5,229 bases of DNA from JAVBKP01 sp031553975 (GTDB taxonomy: Bacteria; Bacillota; Clostridia; Peptostreptococcales; Anaerovoracaceae), in NCBI GenBank assembly GCA_031553975.1, contig JAVBKP010000070.1:1-5229 (forward strand), read 5' to 3'. Positions within the stretch are counted from its first letter, which is position 1, and each line of letters begins with the position of its first letter. A program made the position numbers and the translations under genes. Shown one piece after another: positions 1-5,229 of the stretch. Below the pieces are notes generated by a model. The model made no database searches. It had not been told where the DNA came from and saw only the letters and a list, made by a program, of their open reading frames with translations.

Positions 1-1110
1 GATTCCCTTTTAGGCAACGCTTGGCCTGTCATGTCCAAAGATTTTGGGATGCCCCTTTCGGCTGCTGGGCTTCCCGCTATTGTAACATCTGTGTGCGGAA
101 TCTCCGCTAGTATACTAAGTGTTAAAATCATAAAGAGATTCGGCACGGGCAAAGTAACTTTTTTTAGTACCTTGCTCACTGTGATTGCCCTATTGGGTAT
201 CTCCACCGCTGATTCATTTCTAGTAGCCGTACTATTTTCAATCCCTGCTGGGTTTGGTAGTGGTGCCATCGATGCAGGTCTTAACAACTACGTAGCTTTG
301 CACTATAAAGCCCATCATATGAGCTGGTTGCATTGCTTTTGGGGGGTTGGCGCCACCCTTGGACCAATTATCATGTCTGGTTACCTCAAGACAGACGGCA
401 ACTGGCAAGGGGGATATTTCACAGTAGGTGCTATTCAGCTATCCCTTGCTTTTATGCTATTGGTCACACTGCCACTGTGGAGGAAAATGAACGTGGATAC
501 CCCTATGGGTGGTCACCATGAAGATTTACCCGACATTGCAGAAGCTCATCCTTTAAAAATAAAAGGAGTGCCTTTAGCACTCTTAACATTCGTTTCGTAT
601 TGTGGCGTCGAAGCCTCCATGGGACTTTGGGGTAGTAGTTTTCTTGTGAATACCAAAGGGTTCTCACCTGCTACTGCTGCTAGTGTTGTCTCTTTGTTTT
701 ATGCTGGGCTTACCATTGGGCGACTCTTATCTGGGTTTATGACCATGAAATTTTCCAATCGCACTATGATTCGTCTTGGTCAAAGCATTCTACTTTTAGG
801 GATATTGGATATTGCCTTTATGCCTAGTGGATTCATGCTGGTGGGATTTGTTCTGGCTGGGTTGGGCTGCGCCCCTATTTATCCTAGCATGCTCCATGAA
901 ACGCCACGTTCCTTTGGTGCTGTCAACTCTCAGGCTGTCATAGGGTATCAAGTTGCCTTTGGTGCACTGGGTGCCACAACACTACCACCTATAGTCGGTG
1001 TGTTCTACCAGCACATAGGTATTGGGTACTTCCCCGCCTTCACCTTGGTCTTCGCTTTGCTCATGCTATTTGCCAGTCAAAAACTGCTCTCTAGCAAAGG
1101 TGGTCATTGA
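1..1110 (+). CDS. MFS transporter, 5'-truncated by window edge
   Basis: This is a major facilitator superfamily secondary transporter of the inner membrane, resembling the FucP-like (sugar-permease-like) branch. The reading frame is open from base 1 and begins with DSLLGNAWPV, which looks like the end of transmembrane helix 1. The ATG at position 31 is therefore an internal Met and the true start lies upstream of the window. About 369 residues are visible, with eleven full hydrophobic segments plus the partial first, fitting the usual 12-helix fold. The loop KIIKRFGTGK after helix 2 sits where MFS motif A is expected. Other family-like stretches are SWLHCFWGVGATLGP in helix 5 and HETPRSFGAVNSQAVIG before helix 11. 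A hydrophilic loop with paired His and acidic residues separates the two six-helix halves. The substrate cannot be told; a sugar or small metabolite is a guess. The gene ends in TGA and overlaps the convergent acetyltransferase by 20 bp. Confidence 0.9.
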   Translation, partial: DSLLGNAWPVMSKDFGMPLSAAGLPAIVTSVCGISASILSVKIIKRFGTGKVTFFSTLLTVIALLGISTADSFLVAVLFSIPAGFGSGAIDAGLNNYVALHYKAHHMSWLHCFWGVGATLGPIIMSGYLKTDGNWQGGYFTVGAIQLSLAFMLLVTLPLWRKMNVDTPMGGHHEDLPDIAEAHPLKIKGVPLALLTFVSYCGVEASMGLWGSSFLVNTKGFSPATAASVVSLFYAGLTIGRLLSGFMTMKFSNRTMIRLGQSILLLGILDIAFMPSGFMLVGFVLAGLGCAPIYPSMLHETPRSFGAVNSQAVIGYQVAFGALGATTLPPIVGVFYQHIGIGYFPAFTLVFALLMLFASQKLLSSKGGH

Positions 1111-1660
1111 GAAGTACCATATGGGTATGGTCTTCCCATATACCGTTGATCCTTAGGTACTGCTTTGATAGTCCTTCATTGACAAAGCCTAACTTTTCCA
1201 CTACCCTAAGGGATCTTTTGTTGCGAGGCATTATATTGATCTCAATCCTATGAAGCAACAAATCATCAAATGCAATATCAACACACTTTTTGATGGCTTC
1301 TGTCATGTATCCTTTGTTAATTTGGTCTTTGTCCAGTTTGTAGCCGAAGTTGCACGACAAAAACACACCTCGTATAATATTGCTTATATTCATTGAGCCG
1401 ATTATTTTATTCGGCTCTTCTTTTTTTACAATCCAAAATCGATAACCCGTCTTGTTTCTTATGGCAATGGCATCGGCCCTTAGCATCTTCTCCTGCTCCG
1501 CTGCTGTATAAAAACTCTCGTCCCTGACAGGTTCCGTATCTGCTAAAAACTCACGGTTTCTCACAGTATAAGCAAGTACTTTTTCTAATTCCGTAGGACT
1601 TGATAAACACAGAAAAAGCCTATCTGTCTCATATTTTTTGGCTACTTGGGGTTTGCCCAT
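1091..1660 (-). CDS. GNAT family N-acetyltransferase, RimJ-like
   Basis: This 189-residue protein is a GCN5-related N-acetyltransferase, which moves an acetyl group from acetyl-CoA to an amine. The N-terminal ETDRLFLCLSS resembles the 'TeRL.LR' strand of the RimJ/RimL/YjcK-type group. The acetyl-CoA loop is around residues 113-123 (QINKGYMTEAI); here N115 stands where many relatives have the first Gly of GkGY. Residues 137-160 carry HRIE, MPRNKRS and VVEKLGF, and the C-terminal part has YLRINGIWEDH, all typical of RimJ-like enzymes. The ATG at 1660 is preceded by GGAGAG about 6-7 nt upstream, inside the previous gene, whose last 19 bp it overlaps, so translation is probably coupled. RimJ and RimL acetylate ribosomal proteins, but many relatives act on other substrates, so the target is unknown. 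It is the last gene of the minus-strand train and its 3' end overlaps the convergent MFS gene. Confidence 0.9.
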   Translation of the reverse strand: MGKPQVAKKYETDRLFLCLSSPTELEKVLAYTVRNREFLADTEPVRDESFYTAAEQEKMLRADAIAIRNKTGYRFWIVKKEEPNKIIGSMNISNIIRGVFLSCNFGYKLDKDQINKGYMTEAIKKCVDIAFDDLLLHRIEINIMPRNKRSLRVVEKLGFVNEGLSKQYLRINGIWEDHTHMVLLNDHLC

Positions 1661-2193
1661 TCATTTCTCTCCAATTCGTACAAAACCATCATTACAACTT
1701 GTCCGACCTGAGTTTGTTCCTGACTATCTCCCTTTTGTTTAAATCCATTTCGCTTTAATACATTGACGGATTTAATATTATCTTCTCTAAGCGTAGCTGT
1801 TATTCGTTCTAACCCTGCTTCTTCAAATGCCCATTGTATCAATGCGGAGGCAGCTTCCTGCATATACCCTTGCCCATGGAAGTTAGCCAACAAATCATAA
1901 CCAATCTCTGCTTTTCTTCTGTCTTCAGGTAAATCCCACAGGCAGATACCGCCAATACATTCATCATTTGATTTTAATCGTATACTCCATGACCCCAATT
2001 CGTTTTTTTCCATCTGGGCTTTGATTCTAGCCACATAGGAAGTGGCCTGTTCAAATGAAGTGTATGGCGCAAACCCAGCGTATTTTACAAGGGTTGGATT
2101 TGATCTAATCTCGAATATTTGTTCAGCATCTTGGTCATTAAGTTTTACAAGGGCTAATCTCTGGGTGGTGATTTTTTCAAATGGTTTAAACAT
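1642..2193 (-). CDS. GNAT family N-acetyltransferase, RimL/YoaA-like
   Basis: This is a 183-residue cytoplasmic GNAT acetyltransferase. The N-terminal FEKITTQRLALVKL is the usual first strand of the RimJ/RimL-like group, which supports Met1. The middle contains GSWSIRLK and ECIGGICLWD (strands 3 and 4). The acetyl-CoA pyrophosphate loop is HGQGYMQEA at residues 106-114. The C-terminal part has NIKSVNVLKRNGF at 139-151, the conserved 'N..S..vl.k.GF' segment. An in-frame TGA lies six bases upstream of the ATG, so no upstream in-frame extension is possible. The only Shine-Dalgarno-like stretch (AGGAG) is 14 nt away, unusually far. The gene starts 22 bp after the rluD stop and ends inside the next GNAT gene. 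The two GNAT proteins share only the general family pattern, so I see no sign of a recent duplication. The substrate is unknown; protein N-terminal or small-molecule acetylation are both possible. Confidence 0.9.
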   Translation of the reverse strand: MFKPFEKITTQRLALVKLNDQDAEQIFEIRSNPTLVKYAGFAPYTSFEQATSYVARIKAQMEKNELGSWSIRLKSNDECIGGICLWDLPEDRRKAEIGYDLLANFHGQGYMQEAASALIQWAFEEAGLERITATLREDNIKSVNVLKRNGFKQKGDSQEQTQVGQVVMMVLYELERNEWANPK

Positions 2194-2205
2194 GATTGAT
2201 CACGT

Positions 2206-2210
2206 ATCTC
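2206..2210 (-). promoter_or_regulatory. Distant Shine-Dalgarno of the first GNAT gene
   Basis: AGGAG on the minus strand is the only good ribosome-binding sequence in front of the acetyltransferase ATG at 2193, but the spacing is 14 nt instead of the usual 5-9. A GTG four nt after the AGGAGA run's first five bases would open a five-codon frame (2188-2205) ending in a TAA that overlaps the acetyltransferase start. Either the ATG is read inefficiently from this distant site or translation is coupled. Confidence 0.4.
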
Positions 2211-2215
2211 CTATT

Positions 2216-3127
2216 CTACCTACTTAATTTTTTTAATACATTTTGGAACTCGTCTGGCAAATTAGCCTGAAATTCCAAGTACTCCCCTGTTCTAGGATGG
2301 ACAAATCCAATGACTTTTGCATGGAGCAGCTGGGTATCCATTCCATAGACTTTTTTCTCGGGACCATATACAAAATCCCCTGCCAATGGATGATGGATGC
2401 TGGCCATATGCACACGAATTTGGTGTGTACGTCCCGTCTCTAGCCTTGCCTCAATATGTGTAAAACGCTCAAACCGTGTTATGACATTAAAATGAGTCAC
2501 AGCACGTTTGCCATCCTTATCAACGGCCATTTTCAATCTATTCGTCCTATGCCTAGCAATGGGCGCATCTATAGTGCCCTCATCTAGCTTGACTGTGCCA
2601 TGAACGATGGCCTCATAGACCCTTGTCACACTATGCTCTTTGAGTTGCTCTGCTAAGCTAGCATGGGCCACATCGTTCTTGGCCACCATCAGTAACCCTG
2701 TAGTGTCTTTATCGATTCTATGGACGATGCCAGGCCTAATAGCACCATTAATCCCTGACAGGTTCTTGCAGTGATACAAGAGTCCATTGACCAATGTACC
2801 AGTATAATTACCCACTGCTGGATGAACCACCATACCCCTTGCCTTGTTTACTACCACCACATCACCGTCTTCATAGATGATGTCTAAAGGTATGTCTTCT
2901 GGCAGAGCATCTATGGCCTCTGGCTCTGGTATTTCTACTAAAATAGAATCTCCGTATTTTACTTTGTATTTTTTGCTGGGATTCACCACATCATTTACCA
3001 GTACATGACCTTTTTCAATTTGCTTTTGCAGGAAACTACGGGTTGCCTCCTCTATATTCTCAGCAATAAAGGCATCCAATCTGATGCCTTCCTGATTTTT
3101 TTCCACTATGAACTTAAAGTGATCCAT
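2216..3127 (-). CDS. rluD: RluD-family 23S rRNA pseudouridine synthase
   Basis: This protein isomerises uridine to pseudouridine in RNA, most likely in large-subunit rRNA, acting in the cytoplasm. With the ATG at 3127 it has 303 residues, normal for the RluA/RluD family. An S4 RNA-binding domain occupies roughly residues 9-65 (RLDAFIAE, then GHVLVND). The catalytic domain follows, with the signature HRIDKDTTGLLMVAKN, whose Asp139 is the expected catalytic residue, and RTHQIRVHMASIHHPLAGD near residues 233-251. A GTG nine bases upstream (3136) would add three residues, but it falls inside the strong AGAGGTGG site, whose 5-nt spacing fits the ATG. The gene overlaps the end of lspA by 14 bp, and this lspA-rluD pairing is common in Firmicutes (the Bacillus counterpart is ylyB). 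Which uridines it modifies cannot be read from the sequence, so the symbol denotes the family rather than proven site specificity. Confidence 0.93.
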   Translation of the reverse strand: MDHFKFIVEKNQEGIRLDAFIAENIEEATRSFLQKQIEKGHVLVNDVVNPSKKYKVKYGDSILVEIPEPEAIDALPEDIPLDIIYEDGDVVVVNKARGMVVHPAVGNYTGTLVNGLLYHCKNLSGINGAIRPGIVHRIDKDTTGLLMVAKNDVAHASLAEQLKEHSVTRVYEAIVHGTVKLDEGTIDAPIARHRTNRLKMAVDKDGKRAVTHFNVITRFERFTHIEARLETGRTHQIRVHMASIHHPLAGDFVYGPEKKVYGMDTQLLHAKVIGFVHPRTGEYLEFQANLPDEFQNVLKKLSR

Positions 3128-3602
3128 CTTTGCCACCTCTCGCCTTTTTTTCTCGTTCTAATTTGGGATCTATGACAAACACATAGTACAGCATCAGCGC
3201 TGCACCGCATGTCACGCCAATATCTGCCACATTGAATATGGCAAAGTTTATGAGCCTAAAATCTAAGAAATCTGTTACATAGCCAAGGCGCGCTCTATCA
3301 ACAACATTGCCCCAAGCACCACCAACAATCAGTGACAACGACAGTAGGAGAACCTTGTTCCACGTGCGCCTTTTCATTGTGATCACAATGAACATTGATC
3401 CAGTTACGATAAATGCCATGACGAGAAAAAATAGCCTTTGGTTCTGCAAAATACTAAAGGCGGCACCATAATTATTAATATGGGTTAAATGAAAAACACC
3501 ATTTACTAGGGGTATGGATGTCCCCAACTCTATATTGGCCTTGACAAGGGCCTTTGTCAGCTGATCTAGCGCTACCCAAAACCCAATAATCAAATAATAC
3601 AT
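3114..3602 (-). CDS. lspA: Lipoprotein signal peptidase (signal peptidase II)
   Basis: LspA is the membrane aspartyl protease that cuts the signal peptide from diacylglyceryl-modified prolipoproteins in front of the lipidated Cys. The 162-residue length is normal. Four hydrophobic segments are seen at about 3-20, 57-76, 82-98 and 123-145. Family landmarks are ALDQLTK (Asp13), NNYGAAFS at 43-50, GGAWGNVVDR at 94-103, TDFLDF with catalytic Asp111, and FNVAD with catalytic Asp127; all key residues are present, so it should be active. The tail after residue 145 is strongly charged and cytoplasmic. It starts only 6 bp after the divIVA stop and in the same reading frame, with a weak purine-rich GAAAG in place of a clear Shine-Dalgarno. 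Its translation therefore probably depends on ribosomes finishing divIVA. Its own end overlaps the start of rluD. Confidence 0.96.
   Translation of the reverse strand: MYYLIIGFWVALDQLTKALVKANIELGTSIPLVNGVFHLTHINNYGAAFSILQNQRLFFLVMAFIVTGSMFIVITMKRRTWNKVLLLSLSLIVGGAWGNVVDRARLGYVTDFLDFRLINFAIFNVADIGVTCGAALMLYYVFVIDPKLEREKKARGGKDGSL
3133..3140 (-). promoter_or_regulatory. Ribosome binding site that decides the rluD start
   Basis: The minus strand reads AGAGGTGG, then five bases, then the ATG at 3127. The alternative GTG start at 3136 lies within this site and has only a weaker AAAGG-like match six nt ahead of it. The site lies inside the 3' end of lspA, which suggests translational coupling. Confidence 0.65.
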
Positions 3603-3608
3603 ATGATT

Positions 3609-4082
3609 CTACTTTCTAATCCCATCTTCATAAAACAACTCTTGGCTAAGTGTATCGAATTTGTCGATTTCAGACTCAAGTATTGATTTAAACCTTGTGG
3701 AAAAAATAGTATACCTGTTTTTGAGGGATTGGTATTCTTCTTTTAACTTTTGCCCATTCTCTGTTGCCTCACGTACGATTCTCTCCGCATCCAGTTCAGC
3801 ATTTTTAAGCACTATTTCTGCCCTTTTCTCTGCACTTTCGGAGATGTCTTTCATTAAGGCACGAGCTGTCTCGATGGTTTCCATGACTGTACTCTCAGAA
3901 TTCTTGTATTTTTCAAGCTCCGCCGCTATTTCTTTCAGCCTGCCCCTAAGCTCTCTATTCTCAGATAGAGCCTTTTCATAGTCAATGATAATCAGGTCTA
4001 GAAAATCATCAACTTCTTCTTCTTTGTATCCTCTAACACCTTTGTTAAAGGCTTTGTTCTGTATATCAAGTGGTGTAATCAT
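3609..4082 (-). CDS. divIVA: DivIVA-domain cell division / polarity scaffold protein
   Basis: DivIVA-family proteins bind curved membrane at poles and septa and recruit division, sporulation or growth factors. The N-terminal PLDIQNKAFNKGVRGYKEEE is the classic membrane-binding domain, which in this family forms a loop exposing a hydrophobic residue next to an Arg. Here these are Val16-Arg17, where Bacillus has Phe17-Arg18. EVDDFLDLIIIDYEKA begins the coiled coil. From about residue 30 to 135 the protein is rich in Glu, Lys, Arg, Ala and Leu, consistent with a long parallel coiled coil that forms higher oligomers. At 157 residues it has the usual length. A strong AGGAGGAG lies about six nt before the ATG, suggesting high expression. 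It follows yggT by 30 bp, with no ylmH between them. The stop is TAG, followed by two sense codons and the lspA ATG in the same frame. Confidence 0.95.
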   Translation of the reverse strand: MITPLDIQNKAFNKGVRGYKEEEVDDFLDLIIIDYEKALSENRELRGRLKEIAAELEKYKNSESTVMETIETARALMKDISESAEKRAEIVLKNAELDAERIVREATENGQKLKEEYQSLKNRYTIFSTRFKSILESEIDKFDTLSQELFYEDGIRK

Positions 4083-4112
4083 AATTCTCCTCCTATTTGT
4101 ATGAACTAATCC

Positions 4113-4391
4113 TTATAAACCCATCTGTCTCAACAATTGAACCACTGCACTTCCTAGCATTCTTAGTGCTAGTATGGCAAGGATGGGTGAAAAATCTATT
4201 CCCATTTGCCCAGTGAACCTAGAGAGCAATGCTCTAAAAGGCGAAAGTATTGGTTCGGACACAACGCCCAAGAACGAATATATTTTGTACAGTGGGCTGT
4301 ATGCATCTCTCACAAACCAACTAAGCAGTATATAAATCACAATTAACGTTGATAGAATCCCAAAAAACTGACCTACTATTAATGATAACAT
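4113..4391 (-). CDS. yggT: YggT/YlmG family membrane protein
   Basis: This is a 92-residue integral membrane protein of the YggT (YlmG, CCB3-like) family. Two hydrophobic segments are visible, at about residues 4-24 and 66-88. Between them lies the family signature, SEPILSPFRALL at 45-56 and GIDFSPILAILAL at 64-76. Homologues sit next to sepF in most Firmicutes and cyanobacteria and have been linked to division, nucleoid distribution or membrane-protein handling; the exact biochemical role is unclear. The length is normal. The ATG is preceded by AAGAGG about eight nt upstream, in the 23-bp gap after sepF. The nearness to sepF and divIVA supports co-expression with the division machinery. Confidence 0.93.
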   Translation of the reverse strand: MLSLIVGQFFGILSTLIVIYILLSWFVRDAYSPLYKIYSFLGVVSEPILSPFRALLSRFTGQMGIDFSPILAILALRMLGSAVVQLLRQMGL

Positions 4392-4414
4392 TCACAATAC
4401 CTCTTTCTACTCTA

Positions 4415-4873
4415 TTATCCCCAAGGATTTTTCAAGTCACTGCTCTTACTCTCTTTTGCTGCATCTACGTCCACATTCTCAGGTGCAAATACAAATATAT
4501 TGGCTGAAACCCTTTGTACATCACCATTCAGTGCATAAATAGCCCCACTTAGAAAATCAAATATCTTACGAGCTGTGTCCCTGTCAATTTTTTCCAAATT
4601 TACAATGATTGGTTTTTTTGCCTTTAGATTATCCACCAGCCTCGGACACTCATCAAACCCCTTTGGTTCAATCAGCATCAGCTTAAGATCGCTCTTGCTA
4701 ACCGATCCTTGTGGCATACTAACTACTTTACTCTCTCTAGGCGATGGAAATGTAGTAGCAATAGGTGCATCTAGCCTTCTTGGCTCTCTGATTGCTGGCT
4801 TAGACTCGACTGGTGCCTCATCCTCATCCTCTACATCTTCAAACCCCATTAAAAATTTTAACTTCTCAAACAT
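4415..4873 (-). CDS. sepF: Cell division protein SepF
   Basis: SepF is a cytoplasmic FtsZ-binding protein that tethers and organises the Z-ring at the membrane. The first 12 residues (MFEKLKFLMGFE) can form the amphipathic membrane-targeting helix. Residues 13-58 are an acidic then Pro/Ser-rich flexible linker. The conserved DUF552 core runs from about 60 to 137, with KKPIIVNLEKID, DFLSGAIYALNGDVQRVS and IFVFAPENVDV. Gly110 aligns with the Bacillus Gly109 in FLSG, a residue known to matter for self-assembly. Its 152-residue length is normal, and the short C-terminal tail ends in NPWG. The start is firm: GAGGAGG lies five nt before the ATG in the 21-bp gap after yggS. Its place between yggS and yggT is the standard one. 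Confidence 0.97.
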   Translation of the reverse strand: MFEKLKFLMGFEDVEDEDEAPVESKPAIREPRRLDAPIATTFPSPRESKVVSMPQGSVSKSDLKLMLIEPKGFDECPRLVDNLKAKKPIIVNLEKIDRDTARKIFDFLSGAIYALNGDVQRVSANIFVFAPENVDVDAAKESKSSDLKNPWG

Positions 4874-4894
4874 TTTTTCCTCCTCGCCGGCCCT

Positions 4895-5229
4895 TTACTG
4901 CCTGCTGTAATCTCGGGCGCCAAATATGGCTGTACCAATACGAACCATTGTGGCGCCTTCCTCTATGGCCACCTGAAAATCTCCCGACATGCCCATAGAA
5001 AGGTGCCTGAAATCTGTTCCTTGTATCTTACTATCGGCATATTTGTCAAAAATTTTCTTTATTTCCTTAAAGAAAACGCGAACGTCTTCTGGGTTTTCTT
5101 CAAATGGCACTATGGTCATAAGTCCTTTTATCTTAACATTTGGTAGATTCTTCGCGATATTTTCAATAAGCTGGTCAGCTTCAGCAGATGTGACTCCAAA
5201 CTTACTCTCTTCTTCCGCTACATTGATTT
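4895..5229 (-). CDS. yggS: YggS/YlmE PLP-binding homeostasis protein, 5'-truncated
   Basis: This is the C-terminal part of the YggS/PLPBP (YlmE, PROSC) family, a single-domain fold-type III PLP protein that buffers pyridoxal phosphate and affects amino-acid metabolism. The frame stays open upstream of the Met at 5119 to the right edge, giving INVAEEESKFGVTSAEAD and onward, so that Met is internal; it lies in the family's KGLM segment (KIKGLMTIVPF). About 110 residues are visible of an expected 225-235. The C-terminal hallmarks are complete: LSMGMSGDFQVAI, then GATMVRIGTAIFGARDY, which holds the phosphate-contacting Ser/Gly/Arg region. The PLP-binding Lys and the start codon lie outside the window. 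The gene precedes sepF by 21 bp, as in most Firmicutes and actinobacteria. Confidence 0.95.
   Translation of the reverse strand, partial: INVAEEESKFGVTSAEADQLIENIAKNLPNVKIKGLMTIVPFEENPEDVRVFFKEIKKIFDKYADSKIQGTDFRHLSMGMSGDFQVAIEEGATMVRIGTAIFGARDYSRQ

Larger units (their letters stand above)
1091..5229 (-). other. Putative polycistronic operon yggS to GNAT
   Basis: Eight minus-strand genes follow each other with gaps of 21, 23, 30 and 6 bp, an overlap of 14 bp, a gap of 22 bp and an overlap of 19 bp. No junction leaves space for a conventional intergenic promoter or terminator, so a single transcript entering from the right is the simplest model. Internal promoters inside coding regions cannot be excluded by eye. 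The first six genes are the conserved division, lipoprotein and rRNA-modification block. The last two are accessory. Confidence 0.7.

Noticed and set aside
31..33. ATG at 31 as the start of the MFS gene
   Set aside because: The frame is open to base 1 and the upstream residues match MFS helix 1, so the gene begins before the window.
1079..1096. Minus-strand TGCT-AGAG-AGCA hairpin followed by TTTTT at the acetyltransferase stop
   Set aside because: The stem is only four base pairs. The position next to a T-run is suggestive, but too weak to call a terminator.
1119..1141. Inverted repeat ATATGGG / CCCATAT with a 9-base loop just after the MFS stop, a possible terminator
   Set aside because: The 7-bp stem is AT-rich at its base and no T-tract follows. 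The bases are fully explained by conserved acetyltransferase codons (GIWEDHTHM).
2222..2270. Possible sigma-A promoter (TTGCCA, 16 bp, TATTAA) on the minus strand at the end of rluD, ahead of the acetyltransferases
   Set aside because: Both boxes are imperfect and lie in AT-rich coding sequence; such matches are expected by chance.
3661..3981. 106-codon plus-strand open frame opposite divIVA, rich in Ser, Phe and Leu
   Set aside because: It is the antisense shadow of a Glu/Lys-rich coiled-coil gene; it has no family features and divIVA is certain.
4575..4910. 111-codon plus-strand open frame opposite sepF
   Set aside because: It is an antisense shadow of sepF with low-complexity Ser runs mirroring the acidic linker, and no recognisable domain.
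5117..5119. ATG at 5119 as the start of a short 74-residue protein
   Set aside because: The frame continues upstream with YggS-like residues to the window edge, so this is an internal Met of a longer yggS.

Overview
The window reads as a piece of chromosome from a low-to-moderate GC Firmicute, most likely class Clostridia. The gene order yggS-sepF-yggT-divIVA-lspA-rluD is the conserved division-cluster neighbourhood of Gram-positive bacteria. The variant with lspA and rluD directly after divIVA is familiar from Clostridia (family knowledge). In Bacillus ileS usually follows divIVA. I cannot name a genus from this sequence.

Layout. The minus strand carries one tightly packed gene train, read from the right edge leftward: yggS/ylmE (5' part outside the window), sepF, yggT/ylmG, divIVA, lspA, a rluD-family pseudouridine synthase, and two GNAT acetyltransferases. 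Gaps are 6 to 30 bp, and the last genes overlap or nearly touch, so one operon is the simplest reading. The promoter must lie to the right of the window. At the left, a plus-strand major facilitator superfamily transporter (5' end outside the window) runs towards the operon. Its 3' end overlaps the 3' end of the last acetyltransferase by 20 bp. Nearly every base is coding and no gap exceeds 30 bp. I saw no RNA genes, CRISPR array, insertion sequence, or convincing promoter or terminator.

How the genes fit together. SepF (FtsZ anchor), YggT (small membrane protein) and DivIVA (polar and septal scaffold) belong to division and cell-pole organisation. YggS is a PLP-homeostasis protein usually found beside sepF. 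LspA matures lipoproteins and the RluD-type enzyme modifies rRNA; these two are commonly paired. The two GNAT enzymes resemble the RimJ/RimL group. They look like accessory genes added at the operon's end, and their substrates cannot be read from the sequence.

Nothing here amounts to a clearly new biological system. The points worth a second look are the missing ylmH between yggT and divIVA, the in-frame divIVA-TAG-lspA junction, the convergent overlap without a visible terminator, and the unusual translation start region of the first acetyltransferase.
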